Origin: Thalassovita sp.
GTDB taxonomy: Bacteria; Bacteroidota; Bacteroidia; Cytophagales; Flammeovirgaceae
Length of the DNA stretch: 64,000 bases
Direction of reading: 5' to 3'
NCBI GenBank assembly: GCA_002729595.1
Contig: PBYL01000482.1
Coordinates: forward strand, 1-64,000
Shown: positions 33,416 to 42,629 of the stretch, piece after piece
Layout of the letters: every line of letters begins with the position of its first letter
Position numbering within the stretch: position 1 is the stretch's first letter
Notes under the pieces: generated by a model
Databases searched by the model: none
What the model was told of the DNA's origin: nothing
Seen by the model: only the letters and a program-made list of their open reading frames with translations
Translations under genes and position numbers: made by a program

Positions 33416-34558
33416 ATGTTAAAATCAGAAGAATATATCGTAAGTATTAATTCTATAATAGATAAACATTATAAAAACCTGAATGACTATTCAAGAATAG
33501 AGCTAATACTTTACTATTATACTCTTCATAAAGTATACAATAAGGATGAAAATGCTGAAAGATTTGAGTCCGTATTAAATGATTATTTGAAGTTGCTATC
33601 TAGCCATAGTTCTAACATTCAATCGCAAGCTGATCATTTTATATACGGGCTCTTTATTTTATCTGAGCCAGAAAACTCAAGCTTTGTAAATTCAACCACT
33701 AGAAGTCAAATCGAGAGAATTGATCATAATCTCTTTAACTATGCTTTTGCGGTTTTAAGAGAGAAACAAACAGATAATTTACAATACATTACTACCATTA
33801 TTAACTACTTTACTTCTAAATTACCAGAAGGAAAATACGCTGAATATCTGAATCAGCTTTTACCACTCATATTTAATTGCATCGAAAAATATACTGATTA
33901 CAATGCCGCCAAAAATGGAACGACCCAAGCACTCTATTTAGGTTTTGGCAACGGATTAGCAGGCTTGTTACTTTCTTTGGTAAATCTCCACATGGTGGGC
34001 ATTAAAAATGACCAAACCGAAAAAGTGATTACAAAAGCTATTAAGTATATTTTTTCACTTAAAAGAGAAATAGATTTTTCTCCAGGCAATTACTCTATGT
34101 TCCCCTATCGAGTAAACAAGCACGAAAAAGACATTGCTTATTCGTCTCAATTAAGCTGGGCAAATAGTGATCTAAACCACTCTATTCTATTCTATAAGTC
34201 TGATCAGATTTTGCACAACCATAACTTGCATAGAATCGCAGAACTTATTGGTTTAAATACCCTTATTCGCAAAGATATTGCTTCTACTCAGGTGATGAAT
34301 TCTTGCTTTTTTAATGGTGCTGCTGGTGTGGCTGAATCTTACAGAGCTTTGTATCAATTGAGCAAGCAAACTGCTTACAAAGAAGGTTACGAATATTGGA
34401 TTGACAAAACCATGTTTTACTTAGATCAGGAAATCAAAGAAAACAAACACCTACATCCAAACTTTAACTTTTTAAAAGGATTAACTGGTGTTGGTCTAAC
34501 CCTCTTATCACACATTTCTCAAGATGAATTGAGCTGGAATAAGCTTTTATTTGCTTGA
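33416..34558 (+). CDS. LanC-like protein with altered zinc-ligand positions
   Basis: The 380-residue protein has the alpha-toroid look of LanC: LGFGNGLAGLLLSL (about 175-188), LSWANSDLN (246-254), CFFNGAAGVAESY (297-309) and LKGLTGVGLTLLSH near the end. In LanC the zinc ligands are the Cys of WCxG and the Cys-His of CHG. Here W248 is followed by A249, and the CHG position reads F299-N300-G301. C297, two residues upstream, is the only nearby thiol. Cyclase activity is therefore doubtful. It may chaperone the dehydrated Cys-free peptide, or be a remnant. It follows the precursor by 83 bp. Confidence 0.82.
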   Translation: MLKSEEYIVSINSIIDKHYKNLNDYSRIELILYYYTLHKVYNKDENAERFESVLNDYLKLLSSHSSNIQSQADHFIYGLFILSEPENSSFVNSTTRSQIERIDHNLFNYAFAVLREKQTDNLQYITTIINYFTSKLPEGKYAEYLNQLLPLIFNCIEKYTDYNAAKNGTTQALYLGFGNGLAGLLLSLVNLHMVGIKNDQTEKVITKAIKYIFSLKREIDFSPGNYSMFPYRVNKHEKDIAYSSQLSWANSDLNHSILFYKSDQILHNHNLHRIAELIGLNTLIRKDIASTQVMNSCFFNGAAGVAESYRALYQLSKQTAYKEGYEYWIDKTMFYLDQEIKENKHLHPNFNFLKGLTGVGLTLLSHISQDELSWNKLLFA

Positions 34559-34733
34559 TAAAATTTCGAGTCTTTAAGCTTATTCTGCTCTCCCATCAAT
34601 TACATTTATCTTAAGAAATATTTTCTTCCCAACAGAATCTATATTTATCCAGATTCACACCATTTCTTTTTCCTTCTTTCAAACATTCTTCTTTTAAAAC
34701 CCTAACTTGCTTGTATCCAAAACCTGCAATTTT

Positions 34734-35306
34734 ATGAGTGAAAAAGAAAAAATGCTGAATGGTGAATTTTACAATTCTAGAGACCCAGAATTGCTTGCCA
34801 TGTATCACAAAGCGAGAAAGCTTTTAAAAGCTTACAATAATCTCGACTCCGAAAACCTAGCTGAACGCGAACGCATTTTATCAGACCTATTCGAATACAA
34901 AGCAGCAGGAGTTTGGATTGAAACTCCTTTCTTTTGTGATTATGGAGCCAATATTTCTATTGGAGAAAATACCTTTGTAAACACCAATTGCATGTTTTTG
35001 GATAACAACAAAATCACCATTGGTAAGAATGGATTAATTGCTCCTTACGTACAAATTTACACTGCCATTCATCCACTCAAAGCATCAGATAGAATTATTA
35101 AAGAAGGCAAGAGCTCGCGCTACCTCACTTCTACCAAACCTGTAAGCATAGGTGACAATGCCTGGATTGGTGGCAACTCGGTCATTTTTCCGGGAGTTAC
35201 TATTGGCAACAATGTTACCATTGGTGCAGGTAGCGTTGTCACCAAAGATATTCCAGACAATGTGCTAGCTTTTGGCAATCCATGTGTAGTTCAAAAAGAA
35301 TTATAG
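34734..35306 (+). CDS. Maltose O-acetyltransferase-like hexapeptide-repeat enzyme
   Basis: ATG 34734 (MSEKEKMLNGEFYNSRDPEL) fits the family start; the TTG at 34707 does not. The 190-residue protein has the Mac domain and a left-handed beta-helix with hexapeptide repeats (ISIGENTFVN, ITIGKNGLIA, VSIGDNAWIGGNSVIFPGVTIGNNV). The catalytic His lies in YTAIHPL. It transfers acetyl from CoA to sugars or similar hydroxyls. It stands alone between the LanC-like gene and the patatin gene, and there is no evidence tying it to either. Confidence 0.93.
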   Translation: MSEKEKMLNGEFYNSRDPELLAMYHKARKLLKAYNNLDSENLAERERILSDLFEYKAAGVWIETPFFCDYGANISIGENTFVNTNCMFLDNNKITIGKNGLIAPYVQIYTAIHPLKASDRIIKEGKSSRYLTSTKPVSIGDNAWIGGNSVIFPGVTIGNNVTIGAGSVVTKDIPDNVLAFGNPCVVQKEL

Positions 35307-35313
35307 CCTAACA

Positions 35314-36396
35314 CTAGACTATAGATTCTTTACTTTCTTCTTGCACTAAAAGCTCTATAAAACTATCTAAAGTATGATCGCCAGATTTCTTTTCGTTTGC
35401 TTGTTTAATTGCCATTTTACCCGCTTCTTTTAAAAGCTTTATATTGGATTTAGAAGCATCAGCCATGTTTTTAGCATATCTTTTCTCACCATAAAAATCG
35501 ACTCTCTTATAGTTGCAAGTATTGCCTTCTTCTTTCCTGAACAATTGCTTCATCTGATAGTCTACTGTATCAAAACTTCCATCCATCATAATTTCTGGGA
35601 TCGACTTCGCCCAGTTTAAAACTCCCCAATGATCGCTTGACATAATATCTGGCAAATCGAACTGTCCACCACCTGTTCCGATCGATAGAATCAGCATATC
35701 ATCTGTACTAGTTTTTGCTTGATAATAAGAGCTAGAGCTTTCTGCATAAGCACACATCGCCGGATTATTGGCAAAAACTCCCCCATCAAGATTCACCATC
35801 TTTTTATCGGTAATTAAGTTTTTAATAACTGCTGGTGGAAAATAGGTAGGCGCCGCTGAAGTCGATCTGGCAACATCTTTCACATAAAAATCCCTTTTAG
35901 ACTCTGGTCTTTCTGTACTACTAAAAAAGAAAGCAGACTTTGTAACCATGTTGTATGTGGTTATAATACAAGGCTTTAAAAGTTGACTTAGCTTAAGTTC
36001 CTTAAACTCATCATCTAAAAGCTTTTCTATAAAGTCAGGTTTGTATTGGTTGGCATTAAATAACTGTCTTAACCCAAACCAATCATTCCTTTTCGATTCA
36101 TTAAAAATCTTATAACCATTTTCTACATAAAAGTTAAGTGCTCTTGTAGCTGAATACTTCGCATTTGGTGCATCTTCATTTTTATCTGGATTGGGTGTTA
36201 AATAGATACAGGTTAATATACCACCAGTGCTTGTACCTGCGATCAAATCGAAATAATCTGCAATTCTCGCATTCGGATTTTCGGTGATTTCTGCGATTTT
36301 TTTCTCCACATATTCCAATACAACAGCAGGTATTACACCACGAATACCTCCACCATCAATAGATAAAATTCTAACTTTCTTTTTAGAGTCTGACAT
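35314..36396 (-). CDS. Patatin-like phospholipase
   Basis: The 360-residue protein has oxyanion loop DGGGIRGVIPA (about 15-25), nucleophile elbow GTSTGG (about 54-59, Ser at 56) and catalytic-Asp motif DGGVFANNP (about 198-206). It has no signal peptide, so it acts in the cytoplasm on phospholipid acyl esters. Relatives include CapV-type phospholipases used in antiphage signalling, but no cyclase or sensor is adjacent. The preceding gene at 36409-37044 lies 12 bp upstream and is probably co-transcribed; its function is unknown. Confidence 0.9.
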   Translation of the reverse strand: MSDSKKKVRILSIDGGGIRGVIPAVVLEYVEKKIAEITENPNARIADYFDLIAGTSTGGILTCIYLTPNPDKNEDAPNAKYSATRALNFYVENGYKIFNESKRNDWFGLRQLFNANQYKPDFIEKLLDDEFKELKLSQLLKPCIITTYNMVTKSAFFFSSTERPESKRDFYVKDVARSTSAAPTYFPPAVIKNLITDKKMVNLDGGVFANNPAMCAYAESSSSYYQAKTSTDDMLILSIGTGGGQFDLPDIMSSDHWGVLNWAKSIPEIMMDGSFDTVDYQMKQLFRKEEGNTCNYKRVDFYGEKRYAKNMADASKSNIKLLKEAGKMAIKQANEKKSGDHTLDSFIELLVQEESKESIV

Positions 36397-36408
36397 TTTT
36401 AAATTTAT

Positions 36409-37044
36409 TTAAGCGATAAGGTCTGCCTGTGGTGGTTTTCGATCTAATCTTTTAAGATCAAAAACAACTCGGGCATTCGTAAAACCTTTTTTCAATCTAA
36501 TTTCTTTGGTTTTACCGTGAATTGTCTGTGTAATAGTAAGGTCGTCTGGAACTGAAAGTTGAACTAAAAAATCTCCTTCCGGAGTTAGTTCTGTAATAGG
36601 CATCTCTCCTTCTGCTATTACGCTAATATTGTTTTGAGGTTCTGTTAATTCGAAAATTGAGCTCGTTAAATCGGTCGCTACTGCCGTAAATACCGCACCT
36701 ACACCTGTAAAAGCACCTACCACTGTAGTTAATGCAGTACCAAATAATCGATTCAAGATTTTCTCGAACTTGCTTACTCGCTCAATCGCAGAAATTTTTA
36801 CTTGCAAAAAAGTGTCACCTTGTATCTCTTGCTTAAAAAGTAACTTCTCAGTAAATGGTCTGGAAATGAACGACATAGGCTCTCTGTCTTTCAGTCTCAA
36901 AGTACGCAATGTTTCAACAGATGGCACACCCGATTTTGGATAAAAAAGTGAAAACGAAATACCGTTTACTCCTTCCACTTTTTCTACCGTTCCGTTTTCT
37001 ATGATCAATATTTCTTTGAGTTGAATCTGAATTAAGTAAGACAT
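36409..37044 (-). CDS. Hypothetical protein upstream of patatin gene (211 aa)
   Basis: I do not recognise it. The N-terminal two thirds are beta-rich. A Gly/Ala/Thr/Val-rich hydrophobic segment (TALTTVVGAFTGVGAVFTAV, about 103-122) looks like a membrane-spanning or pore-like hairpin. The C-terminal part is again beta-rich and basic (KTKEIRLKKGF). No signal peptide is visible. Its start is 12 bp from the end of intergenic sequence and its stop 12 bp before the patatin start, so they form a unit. A membrane-acting partner or sensor for the phospholipase is plausible, not proven. Confidence 0.75.
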   Translation of the reverse strand: MSYLIQIQLKEILIIENGTVEKVEGVNGISFSLFYPKSGVPSVETLRTLRLKDREPMSFISRPFTEKLLFKQEIQGDTFLQVKISAIERVSKFEKILNRLFGTALTTVVGAFTGVGAVFTAVATDLTSSIFELTEPQNNISVIAEGEMPITELTPEGDFLVQLSVPDDLTITQTIHGKTKEIRLKKGFTNARVVFDLKRLDRKPPQADLIA

Positions 37045-37230
37045 GCTTAGCTGAGTTTATTAAGTTGAAAAAATTCTTTTTATAGCTAGTTATAATAAGT
37101 ATTTGGCATGAATTTAAGACATACAACTATTGAAATCAATGAATAATCTAATTTACAATTTTTATATTTTTTGATGATGATGATTGTAAATAGACACTTT
37201 AAATGATTTTTAATATTCAATTACCAATAT

Positions 37231-38346
37231 ATGAAATCTAGAATCCAATATTATCTAACTGTATTTTGCTCAGTCTGTTTATTAATGTTTGCCTGCAAAG
37301 ATGATGGCGAAGGAGTGGTGAACGAAGTTGAAAATCTTTTAGAAAATCCAGAAGATGGACCAGCCGCTGGTTATGCTGAGGGAAATTACCCGATACCGAA
37401 TGAGGGAACCCCAGAAGATGTTAGCACACCAGATCAAATTGTGGGAAACGGCACACCTGAAAGCTGCACTGCCAAAGCTTTTATAGAAGCTGTTGCCAAA
37501 GGTGGAAAAATTGTTTTTGATTCGGGAAACGAACCAGTTACGATTGTTTTAGATGAAACCGCTAAAATTTTCAATGATGCTAATGATGAAGTAGTGATTG
37601 ATGGTGGTGGATTAGTAACTCTAAGTGGTGCTGGCAAAAACAGAATCTTGTATATGAACACCTGCGATTCAGATCAAAACTGGACTACTTCGCATTGCCA
37701 AGATCAAGAATTCCCTAAACTTACAGTACAAAATATCACCTTTGCCAATGGCAATTCTACAAGTGATTCAGAATATACTGGAGGTGGTGCAATTTGGGCC
37801 AGAGGCGGACAGCTAAAGGTAGTAAACTGTAGGTTTTTTAATAACATTTGTGCCAGTACAGGCCCTGATTTAGGAGGTGGTGCAATTCGAGCTTTTGACC
37901 AATATCAAGTTAAACCAATCTACATTGTAAACAGCACTTTTGGTGGTGCAGATGGCTATGGAAACGTAGGTTCAAATGGTGGTGCCATTAGCAGTATAGG
38001 TGTTTCATGGACGATCATCAACAGCTTATTTTCTTACAACCAAGCTATTGGAAATGGAGGTAATCCTGCACAAAATGGAACTCCCGGTGGAGGAAGCGGT
38101 GGAGCCATTTACAACGATGGCAATACCATGTCGCTTAAAATTTATGGTTCCAAAATCGAAAATAACGAAGTAAATGCTTATGGTTCTGCCATATTCTTTG
38201 TTTCGAATGATCATAGTGGCAACATCGTGATTGATCAATCAATCATTACCCAAAATCATGGTGGTTCTTGGTATCCTGTTTATCCGGGAATTTCTATGCA
38301 TTCCGATACACAGATTGATGTTTCTAATTCTACCATAGAAGAATAA
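37231..38346 (+). CDS. Secreted beta-helix lipoprotein
   Basis: The 371-residue protein has a lipoprotein signal (VCLLMFACKDD, Cys near 22) and a linker rich in Pro, Glu and Gly. From residue about 65 on it carries repeats of a right-handed parallel beta-helix, such as VVIDGGGLVTLSGAGKNR, LTVQNITFANGN and LKIYGSKIENNEVNAYGSAI. Such folds bind or cut polysaccharide or act as surface adhesins. No catalytic Asp pair of pectate-lyase type stands out. It is surface-exposed in Bacteroidota by default. Promoter region 37045-37230 separates it from the patatin operon. Confidence 0.8.
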   Translation: MKSRIQYYLTVFCSVCLLMFACKDDGEGVVNEVENLLENPEDGPAAGYAEGNYPIPNEGTPEDVSTPDQIVGNGTPESCTAKAFIEAVAKGGKIVFDSGNEPVTIVLDETAKIFNDANDEVVIDGGGLVTLSGAGKNRILYMNTCDSDQNWTTSHCQDQEFPKLTVQNITFANGNSTSDSEYTGGGAIWARGGQLKVVNCRFFNNICASTGPDLGGGAIRAFDQYQVKPIYIVNSTFGGADGYGNVGSNGGAISSIGVSWTIINSLFSYNQAIGNGGNPAQNGTPGGGSGGAIYNDGNTMSLKIYGSKIENNEVNAYGSAIFFVSNDHSGNIVIDQSIITQNHGGSWYPVYPGISMHSDTQIDVSNSTIEE

Positions 38347-38374
38347 TATTTCAGTCAATTAAAATCCTTTTTCT

Positions 38375-38428
38375 AAGGCTATCTTCTCTATTTCGCATAC
38401 AATTTTGCTGAGAGGATAGCCTTTTTAC
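38375..38428 (+). terminator. Terminator after the beta-helix lipoprotein
   Basis: The arms AAGGCTATC (38375-38383) and GATAGCCTT (38415-38423), 9 bp, are followed by TTTTAC. They stand 29 bp after the stop codon at 38346. Confidence 0.7.
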
Positions 38429-38542
38429 TATTTCCATAAGTATCCATATTGAAGATGGATTGATAAAATTCAACTTCACTTTAGGCAAAAAGCCTTTTGG
38501 CTATAGCCTGTTTCTAAATGTGAGATACTTAACCATTTTAAA

Positions 38543-39931
38543 ATGTCTGTAAAACATTATTTTATTTTTCTTATCCTAGTTTCTGCCTTCGTAAGATGTT
38601 CTTCTCCACAAACTTCTGAAAAAGAAGTAACTGAAGAAACCAAAGACCAACCTGTAACGGCTGAAACTGCTTTGCAAAGCTACCTAAACAATGGAGACAC
38701 CACTTATAAGTGGGAAGTAATTGAATCTTACCCAATTGAAGGAGCTGCTACAGCTTACGATTTAAAACTTACTTCGCAAAACTGGCGCGACCACATCTGG
38801 ACGCATCAATTAACTATTCTGGTACCAGAAGAAGTAAATCAAGAAGAAGCTATGCTATTTATTACTGGTGGAAGCATTAAAGATGGCGAGCCAAATTACA
38901 AATCTCATACAGATGATTTAACTGTAAGCCTTGCTTTTACTGCAAAGAAGACCAAAGCAATTTGTAGCATTATCCGTCAAACGCCCAACCAACCATTGTA
39001 TGATGGTTTAGTAGAAGATCAACTCATTTCTTTTACCTTACATAACTTTAAAAATGATGGTGATTTTACTTGGCCTTTGCTTTTCCCAATGGTGAAAACT
39101 GCGGTTACGGCAATGGATGCAGTACAAGAGTTTTCTAAAAAAGAATTAAGCAAAGACATCAGCGAATTTGTGGTTTCTGGTGCATCTAAAAGAGGTTGGA
39201 CAACTTGGTTAACTGGTGCGAATGACAGCAGAGTGAAAGCCATTGCCCCGATGGTAATTGATGTACTTAATATGCCAGTGAGTTTACAGTACCAAATAGA
39301 GGTTTGGCAAGAATACAGCGTACAAATTGAAGACTATGTAAAGTTAGAGATTCCTCAAACAGTACAATCTAAAAGTGGTAGTGATATCACCACAATGGTT
39401 GACCCTTATTCTTACAGAGATAAACTTACCATGCCTAAAATGATTTTTAATGGCACTAATGATGAGTATTGGCCAGTTGATGCTATTAAAAATTATCTCG
39501 ATAGTATTCCGGGTAAAAACTACTTACAATATGTACCAAATGCAGGTCATGGTTTGGGAGATAAAAAGCAGGCTTTTCAAGCGTTGAGTTCTTTCTTTGC
39601 CACAACCATTATGGATGAACCTTACCCAACTTGTACTTGGGATTTAGTTGAAAACAATGGTAAATTACAGCTAAAAGCTACTGCTACACCAGAACTTTTA
39701 CAAGATGTGCTTTTATGGTCAGCCGTTTCTGAAGATAGAGATTTTAGAGACGAAAAATGGTCTAGCGAAAGTTTACATTTGAAAAACATAAAAGATATTG
39801 AAACTCAAATCGATTATCCTCAATCTGGTTTTAAAGCTTTCTACCTAGACTTAAAATACAAAGATCCATTGGGCGACGAATATGTAGAAAGCACGAGAAT
39901 GTTTGTTACAGATAGTCTGCACGTATTTTAA
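38543..39931 (+). CDS. PhoPQ-activated pathogenicity-related (PqaA-type) lipoprotein
   Basis: The 462-residue protein has a lipoprotein signal ending in FVRCSS (Cys near 19). An alpha/beta-hydrolase-like core carries VSGASKRGWTTWL (nucleophile elbow G-A-S-K-R-G) and FNGTNDEYWPVDA. The late AGHGLGDKK has the His. This is the PhoPQ-regulated protein family (PqaA). The natural substrate is unknown. It appears monocistronic, with a terminator before and 467 bp of mostly empty sequence after it. Confidence 0.88.
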   Translation: MSVKHYFIFLILVSAFVRCSSPQTSEKEVTEETKDQPVTAETALQSYLNNGDTTYKWEVIESYPIEGAATAYDLKLTSQNWRDHIWTHQLTILVPEEVNQEEAMLFITGGSIKDGEPNYKSHTDDLTVSLAFTAKKTKAICSIIRQTPNQPLYDGLVEDQLISFTLHNFKNDGDFTWPLLFPMVKTAVTAMDAVQEFSKKELSKDISEFVVSGASKRGWTTWLTGANDSRVKAIAPMVIDVLNMPVSLQYQIEVWQEYSVQIEDYVKLEIPQTVQSKSGSDITTMVDPYSYRDKLTMPKMIFNGTNDEYWPVDAIKNYLDSIPGKNYLQYVPNAGHGLGDKKQAFQALSSFFATTIMDEPYPTCTWDLVENNGKLQLKATATPELLQDVLLWSAVSEDRDFRDEKWSSESLHLKNIKDIETQIDYPQSGFKAFYLDLKYKDPLGDEYVESTRMFVTDSLHVF

Positions 39932-40397
39932 TCTATATTTATGATCGATGCTGCTTTTAAGAAAAAAAAGTGGCATCGATTTCAACTCAAATCTACTCTA
40001 TACAATCCATTTGTTTTATCCATCTCAAAGCCAAAGTCTGAAAACAACAAGAATACCACAGGAATATTTAGTTTTACATTGAACTTCCCCTTTATTCCTT
40101 TGTCTACCTATAAAGCAAAGCTTAAAAAATTGGATAGAAAAGTCTGTTTAAAAATTTCATTAATTGCATCATTCTTATTTCGATAGAGTTAAATAACACT
40201 ATGTAAAATATGTCGAATTATAGAGTACTTTCTCAGCATTTATCTCAAAAAATTAATTTCACTATCAATAGGTATATGCTCTACAAGTAGGATTAAGTAT
40301 ATTAGACATATCATTACATTGAAAACCTTCCATTTAGGTCTAACCAATACAGCATCAATACTACCTCCATAAAATTTACCCCTAGCTCTAAATTAAC
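39932..40397. other. Intergenic region, no convincing gene
   Basis: The 466 bp contain a possible 81-codon frame at 39941-40186 (MIDAAFKKKKWHRFQLKST), which is Lys-rich, has no visible domain and lies tail to tail with nothing that supports it. No repeat or RNA gene was seen. Confidence 0.45.
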
Positions 40398-41114
40398 ATG
40401 AATTCTAAAAGTATCTTTTTAGTAATTTTTGCTTTATGTGCCTTTCTAAAATCCTTTGGACAAGAAACGGCTCATACAAAAGAAATACAAATATTCCTTC
40501 ATACTGGTGTTAACTTATTTGGCACATCCTCAGACATAAAAACAGGTATGGAAAAATCTGGAATGGCGGATTCTCAAACATCATATTTTTTATTTAGTGC
40601 TAGTAAAACCGAATATCCCATTGTATATAAATATCCCTTGGCAAACCTTGGAGTATCTTATTTTTTCACAAAAAGAAGTGGCTTGTTTTTTAACTTGGGA
40701 ACAGCAGATGTCACGAATGTAAGAGGCTACGATTCTGGATATGGCAAAACCATAGATTTAGCAAGTACAATTTGGTCTGGTTATGTGAATTATAATTTTC
40801 GATCAAAAGATAAAAAGAATCAATTTATAATTGGGCCATCAGTTTATTTACACCATGCAAAAGCCGAAAATACTGATGCTACCAATAATATAAAGTTTGG
40901 ATTAAACTTGAGCCATATCTTTGAATTAGTCACTTTTAAAAACGATTTATTCTTGGGTTTTAAAACAGACTACAGTTGGGCACCTAAATCTGAAATAGGA
41001 CCTTTTGTAATTAATCCCAATGCGGAATACGAAACTACTTTTAGAAAAAAAGCTGTAGATATGTATTGTTTAAGTTTTGGTTTGTGTTTTGGCAAAAAAT
41101 CATATCTAGAATAA
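40398..41114 (+). CDS. Hypothetical outer-membrane-type protein (238 aa)
   Basis: A clear signal peptide (FLVIFALCAFLKSFGQ, cleaved near residue 22) is followed by short amphipathic strands such as IWSGYVNYNFRSKDKKN, QFIIGPSVYLHH and MYCLSFGLCFGKK at the end. This suggests a small beta-barrel. No family was recognised and its cargo is unknown. The start is the ATG at 40398. It is separate from the GyrI-like gene by 82 bp and may share its transcript. Confidence 0.7.
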   Translation: MNSKSIFLVIFALCAFLKSFGQETAHTKEIQIFLHTGVNLFGTSSDIKTGMEKSGMADSQTSYFLFSASKTEYPIVYKYPLANLGVSYFFTKRSGLFFNLGTADVTNVRGYDSGYGKTIDLASTIWSGYVNYNFRSKDKKNQFIIGPSVYLHHAKAENTDATNNIKFGLNLSHIFELVTFKNDLFLGFKTDYSWAPKSEIGPFVINPNAEYETTFRKKAVDMYCLSFGLCFGKKSYLE

Positions 41115-41195
41115 TTTTTTCTCATTCCATTTTCACAATGTCAATAGGCTGTCACAAACCTTCTTTCCTTTGTATTAACAACAAACGAAATTAAA

Positions 41196-41828
41196 ATGAC
41201 AGCTATAAAACACGAGTGGCGTAAAGCAGAAAAAGGTTTTTACTTACCTAAAAACAAACCCGAAGTAATTGAAATACCAGAATTTAACTTTGTTACGCTT
41301 AATGGAGAAGGCAATCCGAATAGCGAGTATTTTTCTGAGTGTATTGGTGCTCTATATGCCATTTCATACACCATTAAAATGAACTTGAAAAAGGATGAAA
41401 ACAAGCCAATAGGTTATTCTGATTACACCGTTTACCCACTAGAAGGTGTTTGGGACATAAATGATGAAGCCAAAGCGAATTACAATGGCACACTAGATAA
41501 AGATTCTTTGGTATTTAAAATAATGATTCGGCAGCCAGATTTTGTGGATGAAAACTACTTCAATAAAATGCTTGAACTTGCTCTTGAGAAAAATGCAAAT
41601 CCATTATTGAAGCAAGTAAAATTTGAAAAAATTATTGAAGGTCGTTGTGTTCAAATGCTACATATCGGTAGTTATGACGACGAACCAGCCAGCTTTGAAC
41701 GCATGGAAAAATTTGCGGAAACAGAAAACCTAATAAGACAATCTAAAATACACCGAGAAATCTATTTATCAGATTTTAGAAAAGTACCGGCAGAAAAACT
41801 AAAAACGATATTAAGGTTTAAGGTATAA
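41196..41828 (+). CDS. GyrI-like small-molecule binding domain protein
   Basis: The 210-residue protein begins with an extended lead and then EVIEIPEFNFVTLNGEGNPNSEYF and YPLEGVWDI, and includes KFEKIIEGRCVQMLHIGSYDDEPASF. This is the GyrI/SOUL-like fold used by AraC effector domains and by stand-alone toxin- or drug-binding proteins. It has no DNA-binding part. It is cytoplasmic. It is not obviously linked to neighbours; an 8-bp-plus hairpin follows its stop. Confidence 0.85.
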   Translation: MTAIKHEWRKAEKGFYLPKNKPEVIEIPEFNFVTLNGEGNPNSEYFSECIGALYAISYTIKMNLKKDENKPIGYSDYTVYPLEGVWDINDEAKANYNGTLDKDSLVFKIMIRQPDFVDENYFNKMLELALEKNANPLLKQVKFEKIIEGRCVQMLHIGSYDDEPASFERMEKFAETENLIRQSKIHREIYLSDFRKVPAEKLKTILRFKV

Positions 41829-41831
41829 AAA

Positions 41832-41864
41832 AGGCTTACAATTTCTAGATGAAATTATAAGCCT
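41832..41864. terminator. Bidirectional terminator between GyrI-like and nitroreductase genes
   Basis: AGGCTTA (41832-41838) pairs with TAAGCCT (41858-41864), extended inside by ATTTC (41841-41845) with GAAAT (41851-41855). The arm is preceded by AAAAA, so the U-tract serves the minus strand best. Confidence 0.7.
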
Positions 41865-41884
41865 AATAGATAGAGTATGTCAGA

Positions 41885-42517
41885 TTATTTTACTTCGGTT
41901 ATAAAGCTTTCTTTTGGTGTTCTCACCTTTTTCATGCTAATTAACCAGTCATTTTCTTCGTCTCTGTAACCTAATGGAAGAATAACAGTACTTCTTAAAC
42001 CTTGCTTTTCAAGATCGAGCAGTTTGTCTAATTCTTTGTTTACAAAACCTTCCATTGGAGTTGCATCTACTTTTACCTCTGCTGCTGCTGCAATCGCCAT
42101 AGCAAAAGCAATATAACTTTGCTTCGCACTGTGGCTAGCTTGCCATTCTTGACCAAGTGGCTCGTATAAGCTCAAAATGTTTTGCTTGTAAGCATCCATT
42201 TGGCTATGAGGCAAACCTCTTTCGTCCATCATAAAATTAAATACAGAAGAAATTCTTTCGTCGCTGTATCCATCCCAAGCAGCAAAAACTAACAAATGCG
42301 AGCAGTCCACTACTTGACTTTGGTTCCAAGCAATGTCTTTAATTTTTCCTAGCAATTCTTCATTAGTAATTACAAATATTTTATATGGTTGTAGCCCTGA
42401 AGATGATGGAGCAAGTCTAGCAGCCTCTAAGATGTAGTCTAATTTTTCTTGTGGCACTTTCTTGCCATTCATTTTTTTAGTAGCATATCGCCACTGTAAG
42501 TTTTCTATTAAGCTCAT
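41885..42517 (-). CDS. NAD(P)H-dependent nitroreductase-family oxidoreductase
   Basis: The 210-residue protein has the NfsB-like start RYATKKMNGKKVPQEKLDYI, LAPSSSGLQPYKIFVI (FMN phosphate loop), AMAIAAAAEVKVDATPMEGF, and a C-terminal GYRDEENDW. It would reduce nitro compounds or quinones with FMN. It diverges from an HxlR-type regulator, a common pairing in which the regulator represses the oxidoreductase until a thiol-reactive or electrophilic compound appears. Confidence 0.93.
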   Translation of the reverse strand: MSLIENLQWRYATKKMNGKKVPQEKLDYILEAARLAPSSSGLQPYKIFVITNEELLGKIKDIAWNQSQVVDCSHLLVFAAWDGYSDERISSVFNFMMDERGLPHSQMDAYKQNILSLYEPLGQEWQASHSAKQSYIAFAMAIAAAAEVKVDATPMEGFVNKELDKLLDLEKQGLRSTVILPLGYRDEENDWLISMKKVRTPKESFITEVK

Positions 42518-42629
42518 TAATTGCGGTTTAAATTTGCTTCAAAGCTATAGAAAGTATATTTAAATAAGTAACTTGGTGACAAAAAGTAATAGTGACAAAA
42601 AAGTAACAAGCTAACCTTTTAAGGAAGTA

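Noticed and set aside
39941-40186. 81-residue ORF after the PqaA-like gene
   Set aside because: Lys-rich with no domain and no operon link; probably chance in AT-rich DNA.
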